DNA of 64,000 nucleotides from Panicum virgatum (lineage: Eukaryota > Streptophyta > Magnoliopsida > Poales > Poaceae). Positions 11,801 through 23,090 of this stretch are shown in pieces. A program made the position numbers and the translations under genes. The stretch lies in assembly GCF_016808335.1 (NCBI RefSeq), contig NC_053146.1, positions 12,097,015-12,161,014 of the forward strand. The letters are read 5' to 3'. Each line of letters starts with the position of its first letter. Position 1 is the stretch's first letter. The notes under the pieces are model-generated. The model had not been told where the DNA came from, searched no databases, and saw nothing but the letters and a program-made list of their open reading frames with translations.

Positions 11801-12134
11801 TATCGAGACGAACCATTCGTCCTAGCTAAAGATGTCTGTGCAGGACAAGTCTAGCAAACCGAGAAAGGACAAGTCCAGGAATAAATCAAGTTTTGTAGGT
11901 GCCGGAGATGAGCCAAAGCGCCGTATTGTTCTGGCAGTAAAAAGGAAAATTGTGGGAGTCGACGATATCACAGATGAAGAAGAATACAATAAGGTTGAAG
12001 ATATGACTCCGTTCGCAGTGGAGGTTGACACAAGTATTCTTTTAGCCGAAGAGGAGGCTCCGTACGCACGTCATGATCATAATGAATGGACGATTGTAAA
12101 GCGAACTATCGTTAATATTCCCTTAGTTGAATGA
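8822..12134 (+). pseudogene. TNP2-like CACTA transposase pseudogene
   Basis: Domains appear in family order. A transposase-associated N-terminal domain spans 8822-9301 (start MSRQWMYMADRRSKEF, zinc-ligand-like CQCKFC). The Transposase_21 core runs about 9540-10580 (CPVCNACRYK; GYRACTHCLEE; IDVMHLTK). A DUF4218-like part is at 11008-11300 (FPFERY; NRARPEGSI) and a DUF4216-like part at 11530-11850 (NQNSGVRIDA; GYIEEIWELDYG; LFRCQWV), with a Lys-rich tail to 12134. Lesions: in-frame stop at 9299, a one-base insertion in the A-run near 9450, another in the A-run near 10530, stops near 10615, 10891 and 10938, and a frame change near 11520. Intact relatives encode one long protein acting in the nucleus on the element ends. 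It sits upstream of the protease gene in the same orientation. Confidence 0.88.
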
Positions 12135-12149
12135 TTATGTCTTGTAATA

Positions 12150-12475
12150 TTTTCTGTGAACATTATCAGATTTCTTATGCAATGAATTGATTTATTAGGC
12201 AATTAAATGATTTATTATGCAATTAAAATGATTAGTTATGCACCTAAATGATTAATCATGTAGTAATTATAATTATTGTGCATTTAAATGATTTATTATG
12301 CAATTATTTAATTTATTATGCAATTAAAATAATTAGTTATGCACCTAAATGATTTATTATGTAGTAATTAAAATTATTGTGCATTTAAAGATTTATTATG
12401 CAATTATTTGAATTATTATGATTTATTATGCAATTAAAATAATTAGTTATGCACCTAAATGATTTGTTAGGCAAT
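12150..12475. repeat. AT-rich degenerate tandem array
   Basis: Units of about 20 bases built on ATTTATTATGCAATTAAA and AATTAGTTATGCACC recur at least a dozen times just after the transposase gene. No coding or regulatory signal is obvious. Such arrays arise by slippage and could be part of the element's 3' UTR. Confidence 0.75.
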
Positions 12476-12499
12476 TATAAGAGAAAAAGAAAGACGAAA

Positions 12500-12882
12500 A
12501 TAAAAGAGAACCATTGGTACCAGTTGGAAAATCCAACCGGTACCTTAGCGGCCTATTTGGGTAAAAAAAGTGGGGCATCACGCGGGAGTCGAACTGTGGC
12601 CACGGAGCCCAAATTACATCGTGTTACCATTGAGATACTGAAGAATTCAATTCAAATACGGTCAAAGTAGACAGAAAAGTTAACTTCAAAAGGCCTAAGG
12701 TACCGGTTCCAGAAGTCCACCCGGTACCATAGGTGATTTTCACTTCCCGCCCGTTGGGGCCTAAGGCACCGGGTGTGCCAAGAACCGGTACCTTAGGCTT
12801 GCCAAGGGTACCGTGTGGGTCAACAACAGGTACCTAAGGATTACATAGGTACCGGTTGTGTTTTTTATCCGGTACCTTTGGC
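12500..12882. repeat. Internal block of CACTA subterminal repeats with tRNA-like module
   Basis: Between the two genes of the relic lies a second array of ACCGGTACC-type repeats (12510-12545 and 12700-12880), exactly the sequence class normally confined to element ends. Between the arms, 12578-12645 on the minus strand has AGTTCGACTCC-type box B sequence and a D-arm-like ATCTCAATGGTAAC. The arrangement arm, tRNA-like piece, arm matches the whole body of the mini-elements at 835-1512 and 28679-29150. It could be a nested element that lost its tips, or the ancestral source of those mini-elements. Confidence 0.6.
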
Positions 12883-12883
12883 C

Positions 12884-14500
12884 TGGGGTATAAATCCGTC
12901 TCCTCTGCTTCTTCCTCCCAATTCTCCACTGCTCATCGCCTCCTCCAGTCGACCGCCGCCGCGCGCCCTCGCATCGTCGCCGCCGGTGCCGCTCCGGCCA
13001 CGCTGACCCCCCCCCCCTCGGCTTCGCAGGAGCCTCGTGCGTCGACCCGTGGAGTCCAGTAGCCCGGAGGTGTACTCCTGCAGCCCCGTCCACGAGCACC
13101 GCACCGCCCTCGCCGCCAGACATCGCCGTCGACCCCCCTGCACCGCGCCATCTTTTATGTTGAGCCTCGGTGAGCCTCGACTCCCTTTCCTCTTCCTTTT
13201 AGGCCAGCTTTTGTAGCCTGTAGCAAGCCCCAGGGGCCGGAACACCGGACGCCGGTGCCTCGCCGCCGCACCTACCGCGGATCCGCCGTGGCGGACCTCA
13301 CTACAGCATAGCACAGCACAGCCAGGCGCGGCCCTTGTTTTGGCCCGCGCTAACCTTGCGCATGCTCACTGACCCGGTTACACCCAGACCCGAGCACTGG
13401 CGTCGCTCAACCACTTGCCCCGGCGAGATCCGCCACCGCAGCGCCGCCTCCGCTGCTGCGCACCATGCTCCACCCCTGCAGAACCCCGCTATTGCCCTAG
13501 GAGGGTTACGCATGTCGCGTACACCACCCCTGACCAGAACTCGGGTCGAATTGGACCCCTGAGCATCGTATTTAGCCAAGTCCGGTGAAGTTCGCCCAGC
13601 ACCGCCGGGGGATAGCTCGTCGGCATCGTATCGCCGCCGCCCCGAGCGCCCAACCAACCCTGGCCGCCCGATCCGGGACACGCGGCCCAGATTAGATCCC
13701 GCATACCCCTTCGCTCGGGATCGCACGATCGCGATCCAATGACCCAGAGCCGTTTGACCCGGCCGCGTACCGGTCAGCCTAGGCAGTTTTGCTAAAGAGC
13801 CCCTCTGTTTATTAGAAATCAACCCGCAGTCCAGCGTAGTTCAAAAATAATTCTAGATCAGCCCAGTTTTTAACGTTTAGGCCCCTGACCTTTTTAAAAA
13901 TAGGACCCGCCGTCTAGCCCCTGTCTTTTTGCATGTTAGACCCTAGATCTAAGGTTTAATTATGTTTTAGTCCCTGGTTTTTGCGTAGAAGCCCCTGGAA
14001 CCTTAGTTTTTCTCGCAGTTTAGTCCATAGACCTAGTTTTAGCTCTAGTTTTCACGTTCTAGCTCCGTTTTAGGTGTTCTTTTTTTCCACGCGATCGTTG
14101 TAACGCGTAGAATAGCTTTAGCTCAGTTTTGGTTGCCTCCTCTACTCTTTTCCTCTTGTTCTCTTTGGGGATACTCTACTGCTGCTCAGTTCCCGGCGAC
14201 GCGGAGGAGTTCACCCAGAGCTACCAGGAGTACGAGGACTTCTAGGTGGTTGTCTCCTAGTCGACGTCCCTGTGGCGCCCAGCTTCCGAGTTTCGTACAT
14301 GTTTTATGCTTCCGCATGCTCTGTATCAAACATTTGTCATTTATGTAATAAATAACATTCGTACTCGCTTTATTATATCTTTTACGTGATATGTGTTGTG
14401 ATATACTGGCTTCATTCTGTTGTATATACGTGCTTCATTCTATTGTATATACGTGTGAATTGATCCTGGCACGTATATGATTGCGGCTAAGCATATAAAA
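12884..14500 (+). mobile_element. LTR fragment (copy 2) captured within the CACTA relic
   Basis: GGGGTATAAATCCGTC at about 12886 is a TATA box and is followed by a GC-rich leader. From 13790 the order of phrases (short gap in plain text after TTTTGC, AACCCGCAGTCC, then a run of TTTAG and CCCCTG phrases) parallels the solo LTRs at 1595 and 45448. It also shares the short acidic frame ending EYEDF then stop at about 14243. The LTR's first several hundred bases and its last bases are missing, and no TSD is seen. It lies just upstream of the second CACTA gene, so its promoter could have driven that gene; this is inference. Confidence 0.55.
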
Positions 14501-14514
14501 CTCACGCATTCGTC

Positions 14515-15115
14515 ATCCCTCGACTCTCGACCTCGACCCCGACTCTCAACCCCGTCCCTCGACTCTCGACCTCGACCCTCAACCCTAGACCTCGACCCTC
14601 AACCCTCAACCCTGTTCCTCGACTCGGTTCCTCGACCCCGTTCCACGACACACACACACACACACACACACTCCCACTAACACACACACACACACAGACA
14701 CACACACATACACACACACTATCTAATACACTCTAACACACACACACTCACACTCTAACACAATTGTATAAAGTATCGACCCTCGACACACACGCACACA
14801 CTCACACTAACACACACACACAGACACACACAGACACACACACACACACACTCTCTAACACACAAACACACCCTAACACACTCTAACACATTTATATAAA
14901 GTATCGACCCTCGACCCTTGACACACACACACTCACTCACATACACTCACACACTGACTCACACACACTAACTCTCTCTCTCTCTCTTTCTCTATCCCAC
15001 TAACACACAAACACACAGACACACACACCCACACACACACTGCCTCACACACACTCACTCTCTCTCTTTCTCTGTCCCTCTAACATACACACACTTTCTC
15101 TCTCTCTCTCAAACA
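14515..15115. repeat. Cluster of minisatellite and microsatellites
   Basis: The stretch opens with a 12- to 14-base pyrimidine-rich minisatellite (CTCGACTCTCGACC variants, 14515-14645). It then passes into long ACACAC and CTCTCT microsatellites with interspersed TATCGACCCTCGAC islands to about 15115. Long open frames on the minus strand here are Cys/Val repeats caused by the CA repeat and are not genes. Confidence 0.9.
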
Positions 15116-15201
15116 CGCATATTCGTTCAAAGAATTGAATTCTCCTACTTCATTTAAGGATGGACACATACTCTAACACATTTTTATGGTTTTAGTTAAG
15201 G

Positions 15202-18200
15202 ATGGACCCCTTCGGTGATGACGAGGTCGCCAAGCAATACATGTTGGACGCAATAAACGAAGATACGAGGGCCAACACCACCCAGCCAACCAAGAAAATG
15301 GAGGGAAGACATGTCGTCACCGAAGTGGACGCAGAGGGCTGTCCAAGTGCTCCAGAGGCTGCTAGCACAAAATTTGTGAACCAATGTGAGGTTATTGTTC
15401 GGGCAAGAATTTCGATCACCACAAGACTATGGAAAACGAGCAAACCCGAAGAACATCAACACGCCGTGCCTGCACATCAAAAGGAAATGCTATGGGCAGA
15501 ACTCAAGGATATGTTCACTCTTCCTGAAGGAGTTGACCAAGAACTTGTGAAGAAATGTGCCTTGAAAAAGATGGCCCTTGCCTTTGCAACTTTCAAGAAG
15601 AAGTTGTACATCAATTACATCAAGAAGGATAAGGATCCTAACTGGGACGATCTTCCTCAGGTTAAACCATACTGGGAGGAGTTCAAACAATACAAATTAT
15701 CAGAGGAAGCCCAAGAAAAATCCGAACAGTACAAGGTGAATGCAGCAAATAAGAAGTACAGCCACTACCTTGGGGCTGCTAGGTACAAGAAGTCAGTTAA
15801 AAATGGCAGAAGATGGAGCAGGACCTTATGGATAGAGGCATCAGGCTGACGACTTGGTATTGGCCGGATAGATCCAAGTGGTGGTTATTTGCTAATGGCG
15901 TGACACTAAACCAGTTGGATGGAAGTTTGGTCGTGCCCGAGCATATGCAAGAAGTGTCCCGCGATCTAGTCGCAGCAATAGATGAGACCCAACAAGGAAC
16001 ATTCCAGCCTCAAAGGGAGAATGATGAGCTGACAAGGGCATTAAAAAATCCAGAACACCCTGGACGAGCCCGCGGCATCGGCGTGGTCCCATGGAAAGTT
16101 GCTTGGGCTGGAGATTCCTCTTACAAGACTCACCAAAAGAGCAAAGCCGAACAGGAAGAGAAATTTCGTGCCATACAAGAAGAGATGAACAGGAGGGTTG
16201 CGTCCTTGGAATCTCAGATGGACGCCAGGGTCAATGAGGCAGTGCAGCTAGCTCTGAGCCAAAGGGGCACTGCTGGGTCGCACCCGGATGTTGTGATAAG
16301 CCCGGCCTCTCAGCGACGCAGCATCTGTGCACCTACGGCGGCGCCCGACGTACAAGCGGAACAGCAACCCCAGATTGAGCCAACGGCAGTAGATGACCAA
16401 AGGTATCCAGTGGATGATGTCACCATGCCGACACCGTGCGAGCTTTATGTGCGAGCAAGAAATATATCCATTCATGTCGCATACGGGTCAGCCCTGCCCC
16501 TGAATCCTTCTACTACAATTCATAGAAGGCCGATACCCCCTGGCTACACCTCCGTCACAGTCCAGTAGATAGTTGGAAACAATGAGGATCTTGAGCTCGA
16601 CTTCGTTGGAGCGGATGGAGAGAAGACATTGGGAGACGCACTGCACGAGGTCGTTCTATGGCGCATGGCCGACATCAAACTTACTACAAGCACAACGGCT
16701 CCCGTGCAGACCAATCGCCCGTCTCTGTGGCCTCCCTCACCGCCATCCCCACAACCACCTCCTTCACCACCGTCTCCGCCGGCGCAAAGGGCCACGATTA
16801 CTCCAACTCCTCCTGCACCAGAAGAAGGAAAGAAAAAGACAGCATCCCTCCCAGCGGCTGGACCCTCAAAGAAGAAGCAGAAAACGGTCGAAAGAAAATT
16901 AACCTACGAGAAAACCGCTGAGGAGTTGGAAGAGGAGACTGCTCGATATATAAAAGAACAATTGAAGCCTAAAGTCCCCCCGCCGAGGGAAAAGGTACCT
17001 CTAGAACTAGGGAAAAAGCTTCTCGCAAACCTAGACAACTCACCAAAACCGAAAAGCTTACCCTCGGACTATGATCGTACTCTGACAAAGGCACACAAGG
17101 TGAGAAATCTGAAGAAAAAATTTGGCAAGACCATTCCTCAGCTTGGCACACAACAAAAAGAACTCGAGCCCCTCCGGGTGCCAGGGTTGCCACTCCTACA
17201 CCCGACGGACGTACAACTCCAGGCAGACCTACAGGCCGCGATATTTCTTTCTAAAACTGGATTAACGCTAGAGGAGGCAACGGGGCAAGTGGAGGCTGAA
17301 ATCCCTGTCGCTCCCGTTCTTACTCCATTATAGCATGGAAAACCTTTTGTCACTGAGGAAGAGGAGAAAAGTCTAGGCACGCAGATGTTCAATTTGCATA
17401 GATGGTACCTACGAATGTCGAATGACGAAGGGAAAATGTTTGGAGTCAAGTATCGTGACCATGATTTCTTCTGCGGGGAGGACGACTTCTAGGTGTACTT
17501 CAAAAATTTATATCACATTTATCATCGACAAGCCCTCGACGCCTCTATCATCACCATTTGGGTTTTGTAAGTATCACTTACCTCTACATTAATACTTTTT
17601 GTTAACAAGAACATAATTATATGTGTGCATTATAAAATTTCTATTGTATCGTTTAGACAGGAGACCCAAAGAAGCCGAAAATATGGATGGCACCATCAGA
17701 TCGGCTTCATGTCTCCTTTGCTAGTCAACTAGAAAGTGCTCAATGAAAATTACAAAGAAACGTGCCAAAACATGTACGATTCGTTGACTAGGCAAAATTA
17801 CAAATCCCATATATTCATACCATACAACTTTGGGTAAGTCTTGGTCGACTCAATCCTCTGTTATATTACTAAATAAATAATAAGTCGTCTAATACATGTA
17901 TGTATATATCCTATCTATATCTGTAGTTATCATTGGATTTTACTCATACTTTCCGTAGAGACCGGCAATCTTATAGTCTTTGACTCAATGAGAAATTCAA
18001 AGTCCGCAATCCAACATATCCTAGACCCCTTGAACAGGTAAGTTCAGTTTGCACAATCAAATTCTTTTTCTGTTAATAATAATTCTTGAATATCGAACTT
18101 AACTTTGAGCACAGGGTTTGGAAAAAAATTGTGAAAAATAACAAAGGACGTGGTCAATAGAGGTCCGAACTGAACGTTAACATGGATTATCCGGTATGTT

Positions 18201-18613
18201 GATTCATAAAGATTTGTCTAGTTAAGTATATAATCCCAAATTGTTCTAAATTGAGTAATTTGTTTGTTTCTCCTTAAGTGTGCGAGACAACAATAAGGAA
18301 CTGATTGGTGCGGGTACTACGTATGCGACTACTTGCACATCATGACTCCATGCGGGAAGGCTACTGATGAAGACACGAGAGTACGTCCAAACCGTTCACT
18401 AGTATATTTTCATAATTGTACTAACGCACATGATGTTAATCATTTTTTCCTAAATGATAGATGTCTCAAATGGGGGATGAATGTTACTCTACTGATCGAA
18501 TCAATGCCGTGTGCGAGCAGCTCGCCGGATTCATTTTGAACGAGATCTTGGATCCTAGAGGCGAGTTCTACCACGACGGTCACATCCATAGAGGACTTCC
18601 ATCGACCTCCTGA
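15202..18613 (+). pseudogene. Second CACTA gene: Transposase_24-like region plus Ulp1-type protease, degenerate
   Basis: The N-terminal part (15202-15850) ends in the family signature of a lysine-rich helix (KKYSHYLGAARYKK), continuing after a one-base deletion near 15805 as MEQDLMDRGIR and WPDRSKWWLFANG. This is characteristic of En/Spm-type plant transposon proteins. A coiled-coil-like stretch (16140-16260) and a Pro-rich linker (16720-16830) follow. The C-terminal Ulp1/C48 domain is spread over exons: MFGVKYRDHDFF near 17440, HHQIGFMSPLLVN near 17690, YHWILLILSVETGN near 17930 with the catalytic His, WCGYYVCDYLHI near 18310 with the catalytic Cys, and GEFYHDGHI near 18565. GTAAGT-type donors are visible. 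In-frame stops at 16566, 17331, 17490, about 17730 and later make it non-functional. The start at 15202 is the first ATG of the conserved frame. Confidence 0.85.
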
Positions 18614-18884
18614 GGGGACCAGTAGTTAGACTACAAACATGACTTGTACATTTGTAAATATTTTTAAACGTTATGCCTTGATGTTTGTAAATTTGTAAAT
18701 ATATTAGTCCATCTAATTAGCTTAATTATATGCTCGCATTTCACTTTTAGTTAGTTTCAAATATTCTCTGAAAACGAACATGAACGACCAATAAACGTAT
18801 AGTACTGTAGAGCTTGAGTGCGTTTAGCAATTATAAAAGAATAAACAGTAATAAATATAACAAACAAAACTGGCTTGCGTGGCA

Positions 18885-19045
18885 GCCTCTTTGGTACCGG
18901 TTGGACTTTCCAACCGGTACCATTGGGTGCCTAAGGCACCGGGTTAAATATCCGGTGTTTTAGACCCAAGCCAATGGTCTCGGTTGTGGGGCACCGGTTG
19001 GGAAACCGGTACCTTAGGCCCTTCTCAGCCGGTGCTGAAGGCCTG
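18885..19045. repeat. Right subterminal repeat region of the CACTA relic
   Basis: Copies of GGTACCGGTTGG and CCAACCGGTACC-type sequence in both orientations lie just inside the right terminal repeat. The motif matches the left array at 7745-8110. Confidence 0.8.
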
Positions 19046-19226
19046 TTTTCTAGTAGTGACAGTCCCGTCGTGGTCGTATTGATGAACAGTATGAGAAGAA
19101 ACTATGGCCTTACGTTGGAGCTATTAATGGCTTCGTTCCAAAATTCTGAAGTGGATGTGTACCGTTATTCAGATAAGAAGCTAAGGGACCAATCAGCTCC
19201 ACGTAATGGTACCTTCTCTACAGGTG

Positions 19227-19236
19227 TATTATAAAA
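19227..19236 (+). promoter_or_regulatory. TATA box of the SABATH gene remnant
   Basis: ATTATAAAAG lies about 95 bases before the first ATG of the methyltransferase remnant, a normal plant spacing. Between this and the CACTA end only about 170 bases remain, so upstream control elements were probably displaced by the CACTA insertion. Confidence 0.45.
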
Positions 19237-19326
19237 GGGTATATATCTGGAGGACTATTCAGATGTGTCGTGCAAATTTTCTGGTACTACCGAAAAAATA
19301 AGCCAAGCAATCTGATCCTATAGCTC

Positions 19327-20875
19327 ATGATTGCAATGGTGAATGTGGAACACGATTTGCATATGGCCGAAGGGGAAGGAGAATGGAGCTATTCAAAGAA
19401 TTCTAGGCGCCAAGTGATTGTTATTCTCCCCCTTTTCAACAATGAAACTATTTCTTTATGTAGTTTCGTTATTTGTCATTTTGCATGTACTTGTATTAAG
19501 TTTATAAGCAATGATGCATGACATATGCAACATCTATAGTTAATCCCTACCAGCATTATAATCGTCTGCAATTGTTTATTAGGAACTCATTTCATGAAAT
19601 ATGAGCTGTATATAAAATATTACCACTTGTCCATTATGTTATTCTAAGAACTATTATTTTTTTGCTCCATTCTACAGGAGATTTTTATACATGAGACTAA
19701 GCCCATCATTGAGAGTGCTATAATAGAAGTATACACTGCTCTACTACCCAAAACCATGGTCATTGTTGACCTAGGATGCTCTTCAGGACCAAACACATTA
19801 CTCTTTATCTCCAATGTGATTCTGTGGAACTTCAGTTCATCCTGAATGACCTTCCAGGTAATGATTTCAACGAACTCTTCCGGGCAGTCGAAAAGTTTAA
19901 AAAGTCAGATACAACAGATCAACTTGGACGTGCACCACCTTTCTACTACATATCTGGGTTGCCAGAATCCTATTACAAAAGACTTTTTCCTCATCAAAGC
20001 GTACATCTCTTCCACTCTTCATACTGCCTTCACTGGCGCTCCCAGGTTTTTGTCCCGATCCTTACAAGATGTTATTTATGCATATCTATCATATTTTTCA
20101 TGATCGTTAATTATGCACGTGTCATATTTTCCATGATGTACATGCATCATATCGTTCTAATGTGTGTACAGTGATATTCTCAAATGACGTGTATATGCAG
20201 GTACCTGGGGGGAGAGACGCTTATTTAAATAAAGATAATATATACATCACATATACCACAACGCTTGCTGAGGTCAAGCAATTCCAAGAGCAGTTCCATA
20301 AGGACTTCTCCCTCTTCCTGAAGCTGCGTCATGAAGAACTTGTGTATGGTGGGAAAATGGTTCTTATATTTCTTGGGAGGGAGGATGAGGATGCATGCAA
20401 TGGAGACCTTAATAAACTTTTTGGATTGGTTGCAAGATCACTTCAATCTCTTGTTCTTAAGGTATCTATATGTTAAATTACAGCTCCAATCCTAACATTC
20501 GTTTAACTCAGCAAAAGAAATTATGAAGTTAAATAAACTTTGACCACACAGGGCCTTGTGGAGAAGCAAAAACTAGAATCCTTCAATCTACCGGTCTATG
20601 GGCCATCAGTTGCGGAAGTGAAGGAAGTAGTCATGCAAAGCAAGCTTTTCAGCATGGATCAGATCAAGCTATTTGAGGCAAACTGGGATCCTTTCGATGA
20701 TTCGGAAGGTGATGATGTTCACGATATTGCCTGCAGTAGCTTGAATATTGCTAGGGGCTTAAGATCAGTGCTGAAGTCCCTGATTGCAAGCCATTTTGAG
20801 GAAGCCATTGCAAAGCACCTTGAAGTGGAGAAGACCAAGTATGCACTCATCGCCACATCCTTAAAGAAAATATAA
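19327..20875 (+). pseudogene. SABATH carboxyl methyltransferase pseudogene
   Basis: SABATH enzymes methylate carboxyl groups of salicylate, benzoate, jasmonate or related acids using S-adenosylmethionine in the cytosol. Four exons fit GT-AG rules: 19327-19413 (HMAEGEGEWSYSKNSRRQ), 19678-20045, 20201-20461 and 20552-20875. Exon 2 has the SAM motif [12 protein letters not shown], then [15 protein letters not shown] and the substrate-site stretch LFHSSYCLHWRSQ. Exon 3 has FHKDFSLFLKLRHEEL. The last exon ends in an Ala/Lys-rich helix. Two defects are visible. About 20 residues between FISNV and VELQF are missing with a frameshift near 19815-19825, destroying the SAM fold. A dozen residues near the C-terminus (after HFEEAI) also look deleted, in frame. 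The donor of the defect is unknown. Substrate cannot be predicted. Confidence 0.82.
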
Positions 20876-20888
20876 TAGTGCTACAACG

Positions 20889-20952
20889 GTGTTGTTTCTC
20901 AAGTTTCTGCTGTTCTACAGGGTGTTGTTCCTCAAATTTCTGCTGTTCTACA
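20889..20952. repeat. Short tandem duplication after the SABATH stop
   Basis: Two near-identical 31- to 32-base units starting GTGTTGTT and ending CTGCTGTTCTACA sit directly after the methyltransferase stop codon. They lie between the pseudogene and the LINE. Confidence 0.7.
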
Positions 20953-20997
20953 TGTTTCTGTTTTCTTGGCTTGTTTTCTTCTCTGCTTGTAGCCAAA

Positions 20998-22545
20998 AAC
21001 TCTTATGGTTTGTAAGGTATGGTATTTTGGTTGTGATGCTGGGGAGTACCCTTTTAGATATTTTTGAATTCCAATGCACCATAGAAAGCTACTCAATTCT
21101 GAGTGGGGAAAAGTTGAAGAACGTTTTGAGAAAAAAACTCTCTTGTTGGAAAGCTAAGTATCTGTCTTATGGGGGCTGTTTGGTCTTGTTAAATTCGGTA
21201 CTTAGTAGCCTACCCATGATTATGATATCTTTTTTTTGAAATCCCAAAAGGGGTACTCAAAATTTTTGACCATTTTAGATCGAGATTCTTTTGGCAAGGT
21301 TCTTCTAATAAGCATAAGTTTCGACTTACCAAATGGGACATATTATGTCGTCCTAAAGATCAAGGGAGACTTGGTATCTTAAATCTGCAACTGCAGAATA
21401 AATGCTTGCTGGCAAAATGGTTAGTTAATTTGCTTAATACCAATGGTATATGGCAAAGCCTATTAACGAATAAATATCTAGGATCCAAGTCTTATGACTC
21501 TCATTTCTGGAGGGGTCTTATGAAGATTAAAGATGAGGTTTTGGCCAATGGCTCCTTCACTATTAAAGATGGGAGCAAGACTAGGTTCTGGGACGACGTA
21601 TGGGAAGGTCAAGTGTCATTCAAAGATAAATATCCATCACTTTACAAGGTTGTCAGGCATCCTCATGAGACTGTGGCCAGAGTCTTGGCTACAAGGCCAC
21701 TCAATTTATATTTTAGGAGGGCTTTAGTGGATAACAAACTAGTTGAATGGCAAAACCTTGTAGCTCAGATCGCGCATGTTCAACTGGTGGATGGGTCGGA
21801 TACATTTAGATGGAATTTGACCAAAGCAGGGTCTTTTACTGTTCGATCTTTGTATCTGCACTTTTTAGATAGACAACCGCCTTTTAGACATAAGATGATC
21901 TGGAAATTGAAGATTCCTCTAAAGATTAAGATTTTCCTCTGGTTTCTTCAAAGGGAGATACTTTTAACTAAAGATAATCTTGCTAAGAAGAACTAGACAG
22001 GAAGCCAAAAATGCTGCGGATGTAATAGTAATGAGACTATATAACATCTTTTCTTGCACTGTCCTTATGAAAGAATGGTGTGGAGGATTATCTTTTATGC
22101 TACTGGTTTAACGCCACCTAGATCAATTCGTCATATGTTTAATTCTTGGCTGTCTAATCAATCTAAAAAGATTAGGAATGTCATCTGGGTGGGGGTTGCT
22201 GCTGTTTGTTGGGCGATTTGGAGATGTCCCAATGATATTATCTTTAACAAAATCAAAGTTAACTCCATTTTGCAGGTCATCTTCAGGGGAACATATTGGT
22301 TTCGTTTCTGGGCTCAGTTGCAGCGCAAGGAGCACGCTAAGGACGCTTTCTCCAGCTTGAGCAGACTTCTTGAGAATGTTGCTCTTGATTTGGTTAAAGG
22401 AGGGTGGAAGCATGTCTATCGCTTCCAATAGTTCTGTGTCTTTCTAGAGACTGATGTGCCCTTTTCTGTTTTTTGCAAACATTGTATTTTTGGCTGTGTA
22501 TGCCTCGTCATAGAGGCCGGATTGGTAATCCTTTTTCTAAAAAAA
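20998..22545 (+). mobile_element. 5'-truncated LINE (L1-type) with C-terminal reverse-transcriptase region
   Basis: The plus strand encodes the tail of a plant LINE ORF2: YFGCDAGEYPFRYF, KLSCWKAKYLSYGGCLVLLNSVL, FFWQGSSNKHKFRLTKWDILC, then WRGLMKIKDEVL and the zf-RVT region (KIFLWFLQREILLTKDNL; CNSNETI; LFLHCPYERMVW). The frame is broken by stops (near 21068, 21237, 21994 and 22044) and frame changes. The 3' end is AT-rich with GTATGCCTCGTCATAGAGG and a short A-run at 22539-22545, typical of LINE tails. Everything upstream (ORF1, endonuclease, most of the RT) is missing, as expected for 5' truncation during target-primed reverse transcription. No TSD was identified. Confidence 0.85.
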
Positions 22546-22864
22546 CATCGCTGACGCGGATTTCTCACGTCCCTGATGACCTCTTATCGGAGACGCGTGT
22601 TTCTTATCTATCCGTGTCTCCTATATACATCCTCGTCTCCTATATGTGTACATTGGTGACACATTATTACAAATTGCGTCATCGATCACAAAATTCTGCG
22701 TCTCCAATCACATATCATTGGTGATGCAGCTTTTTGATCTGCGTCACCAATCTTCTATTTAAAAGAGACGTGCGTACTAAAGTGTCACCAATAACTTATA
22801 TATTCACAGACATGAGTTTTATAGACATGTCTGCAATCAGGATGTTTTTTTTCCAGCACCAGCA

Positions 22865-23090
22865 TCATCACACTGGGGTTCCATACATCACAGGATCATC
22901 ACACAGGCATCACACGATTATCACACAGGCATCAGGATCATCACACAGGCATCACGATTATCACACAGTCATTCCATACATCACAGGATCATCGATTATC
23001 ACACAGGCATCACAATTATCACACAGGCATTCCATACATCACCGGATCATCACACACGTGCATTCCATACATCACAGGCATTGCATGGCA
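22865..23090. repeat. Degenerate tandem array of ATCACACAGGCAT units
   Basis: A 12- to 13-base unit, ATCACACAGGCAT with variants ATCACAGGATC and CATTCCATAC, repeats about fifteen times with irregular order inside the decayed CACTA element. It is probably subterminal or intronic satellite. No coding value. Confidence 0.8.

Larger units (their letters stand above)
7736..19058 (+). mobile_element. Relic of an autonomous CACTA (En/Spm) transposon, 11.3 kb
   Basis: The left end reads CACTACTAGAAAACGGGCC and the right end, reverse complemented, CACTACTAGAAAACAGGCC, 18 of 19 bases identical. Flanking triplets are AAA and ACA, so the TSD is imperfect. Subterminal repeats of the type ACCGGTACC fill 7750-8110 and 18890-19045. 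Between them lie a TNP2-like transposase gene (8822-12134) and a second gene encoding a Transposase_24-like region followed by a Ulp1-type protease (15202-18613), both in plus orientation and both defective. Between the genes are an AT-rich array, an internal block of subterminal repeats with a tRNA-like module, a captured LTR fragment and microsatellites. It can no longer make an intact transposase but could still be mobilised if a related enzyme is present. Confidence 0.88.

Noticed and set aside
14502..14946. Minus-strand frames of Cys/Val repeats
   Set aside because: Direct translation of CA/GT microsatellites.
22865..23090. Regularly repeated short units resembling a CRISPR array
   Set aside because: Units are contiguous and variable with no unique spacers, in a plant genome; a decayed satellite.
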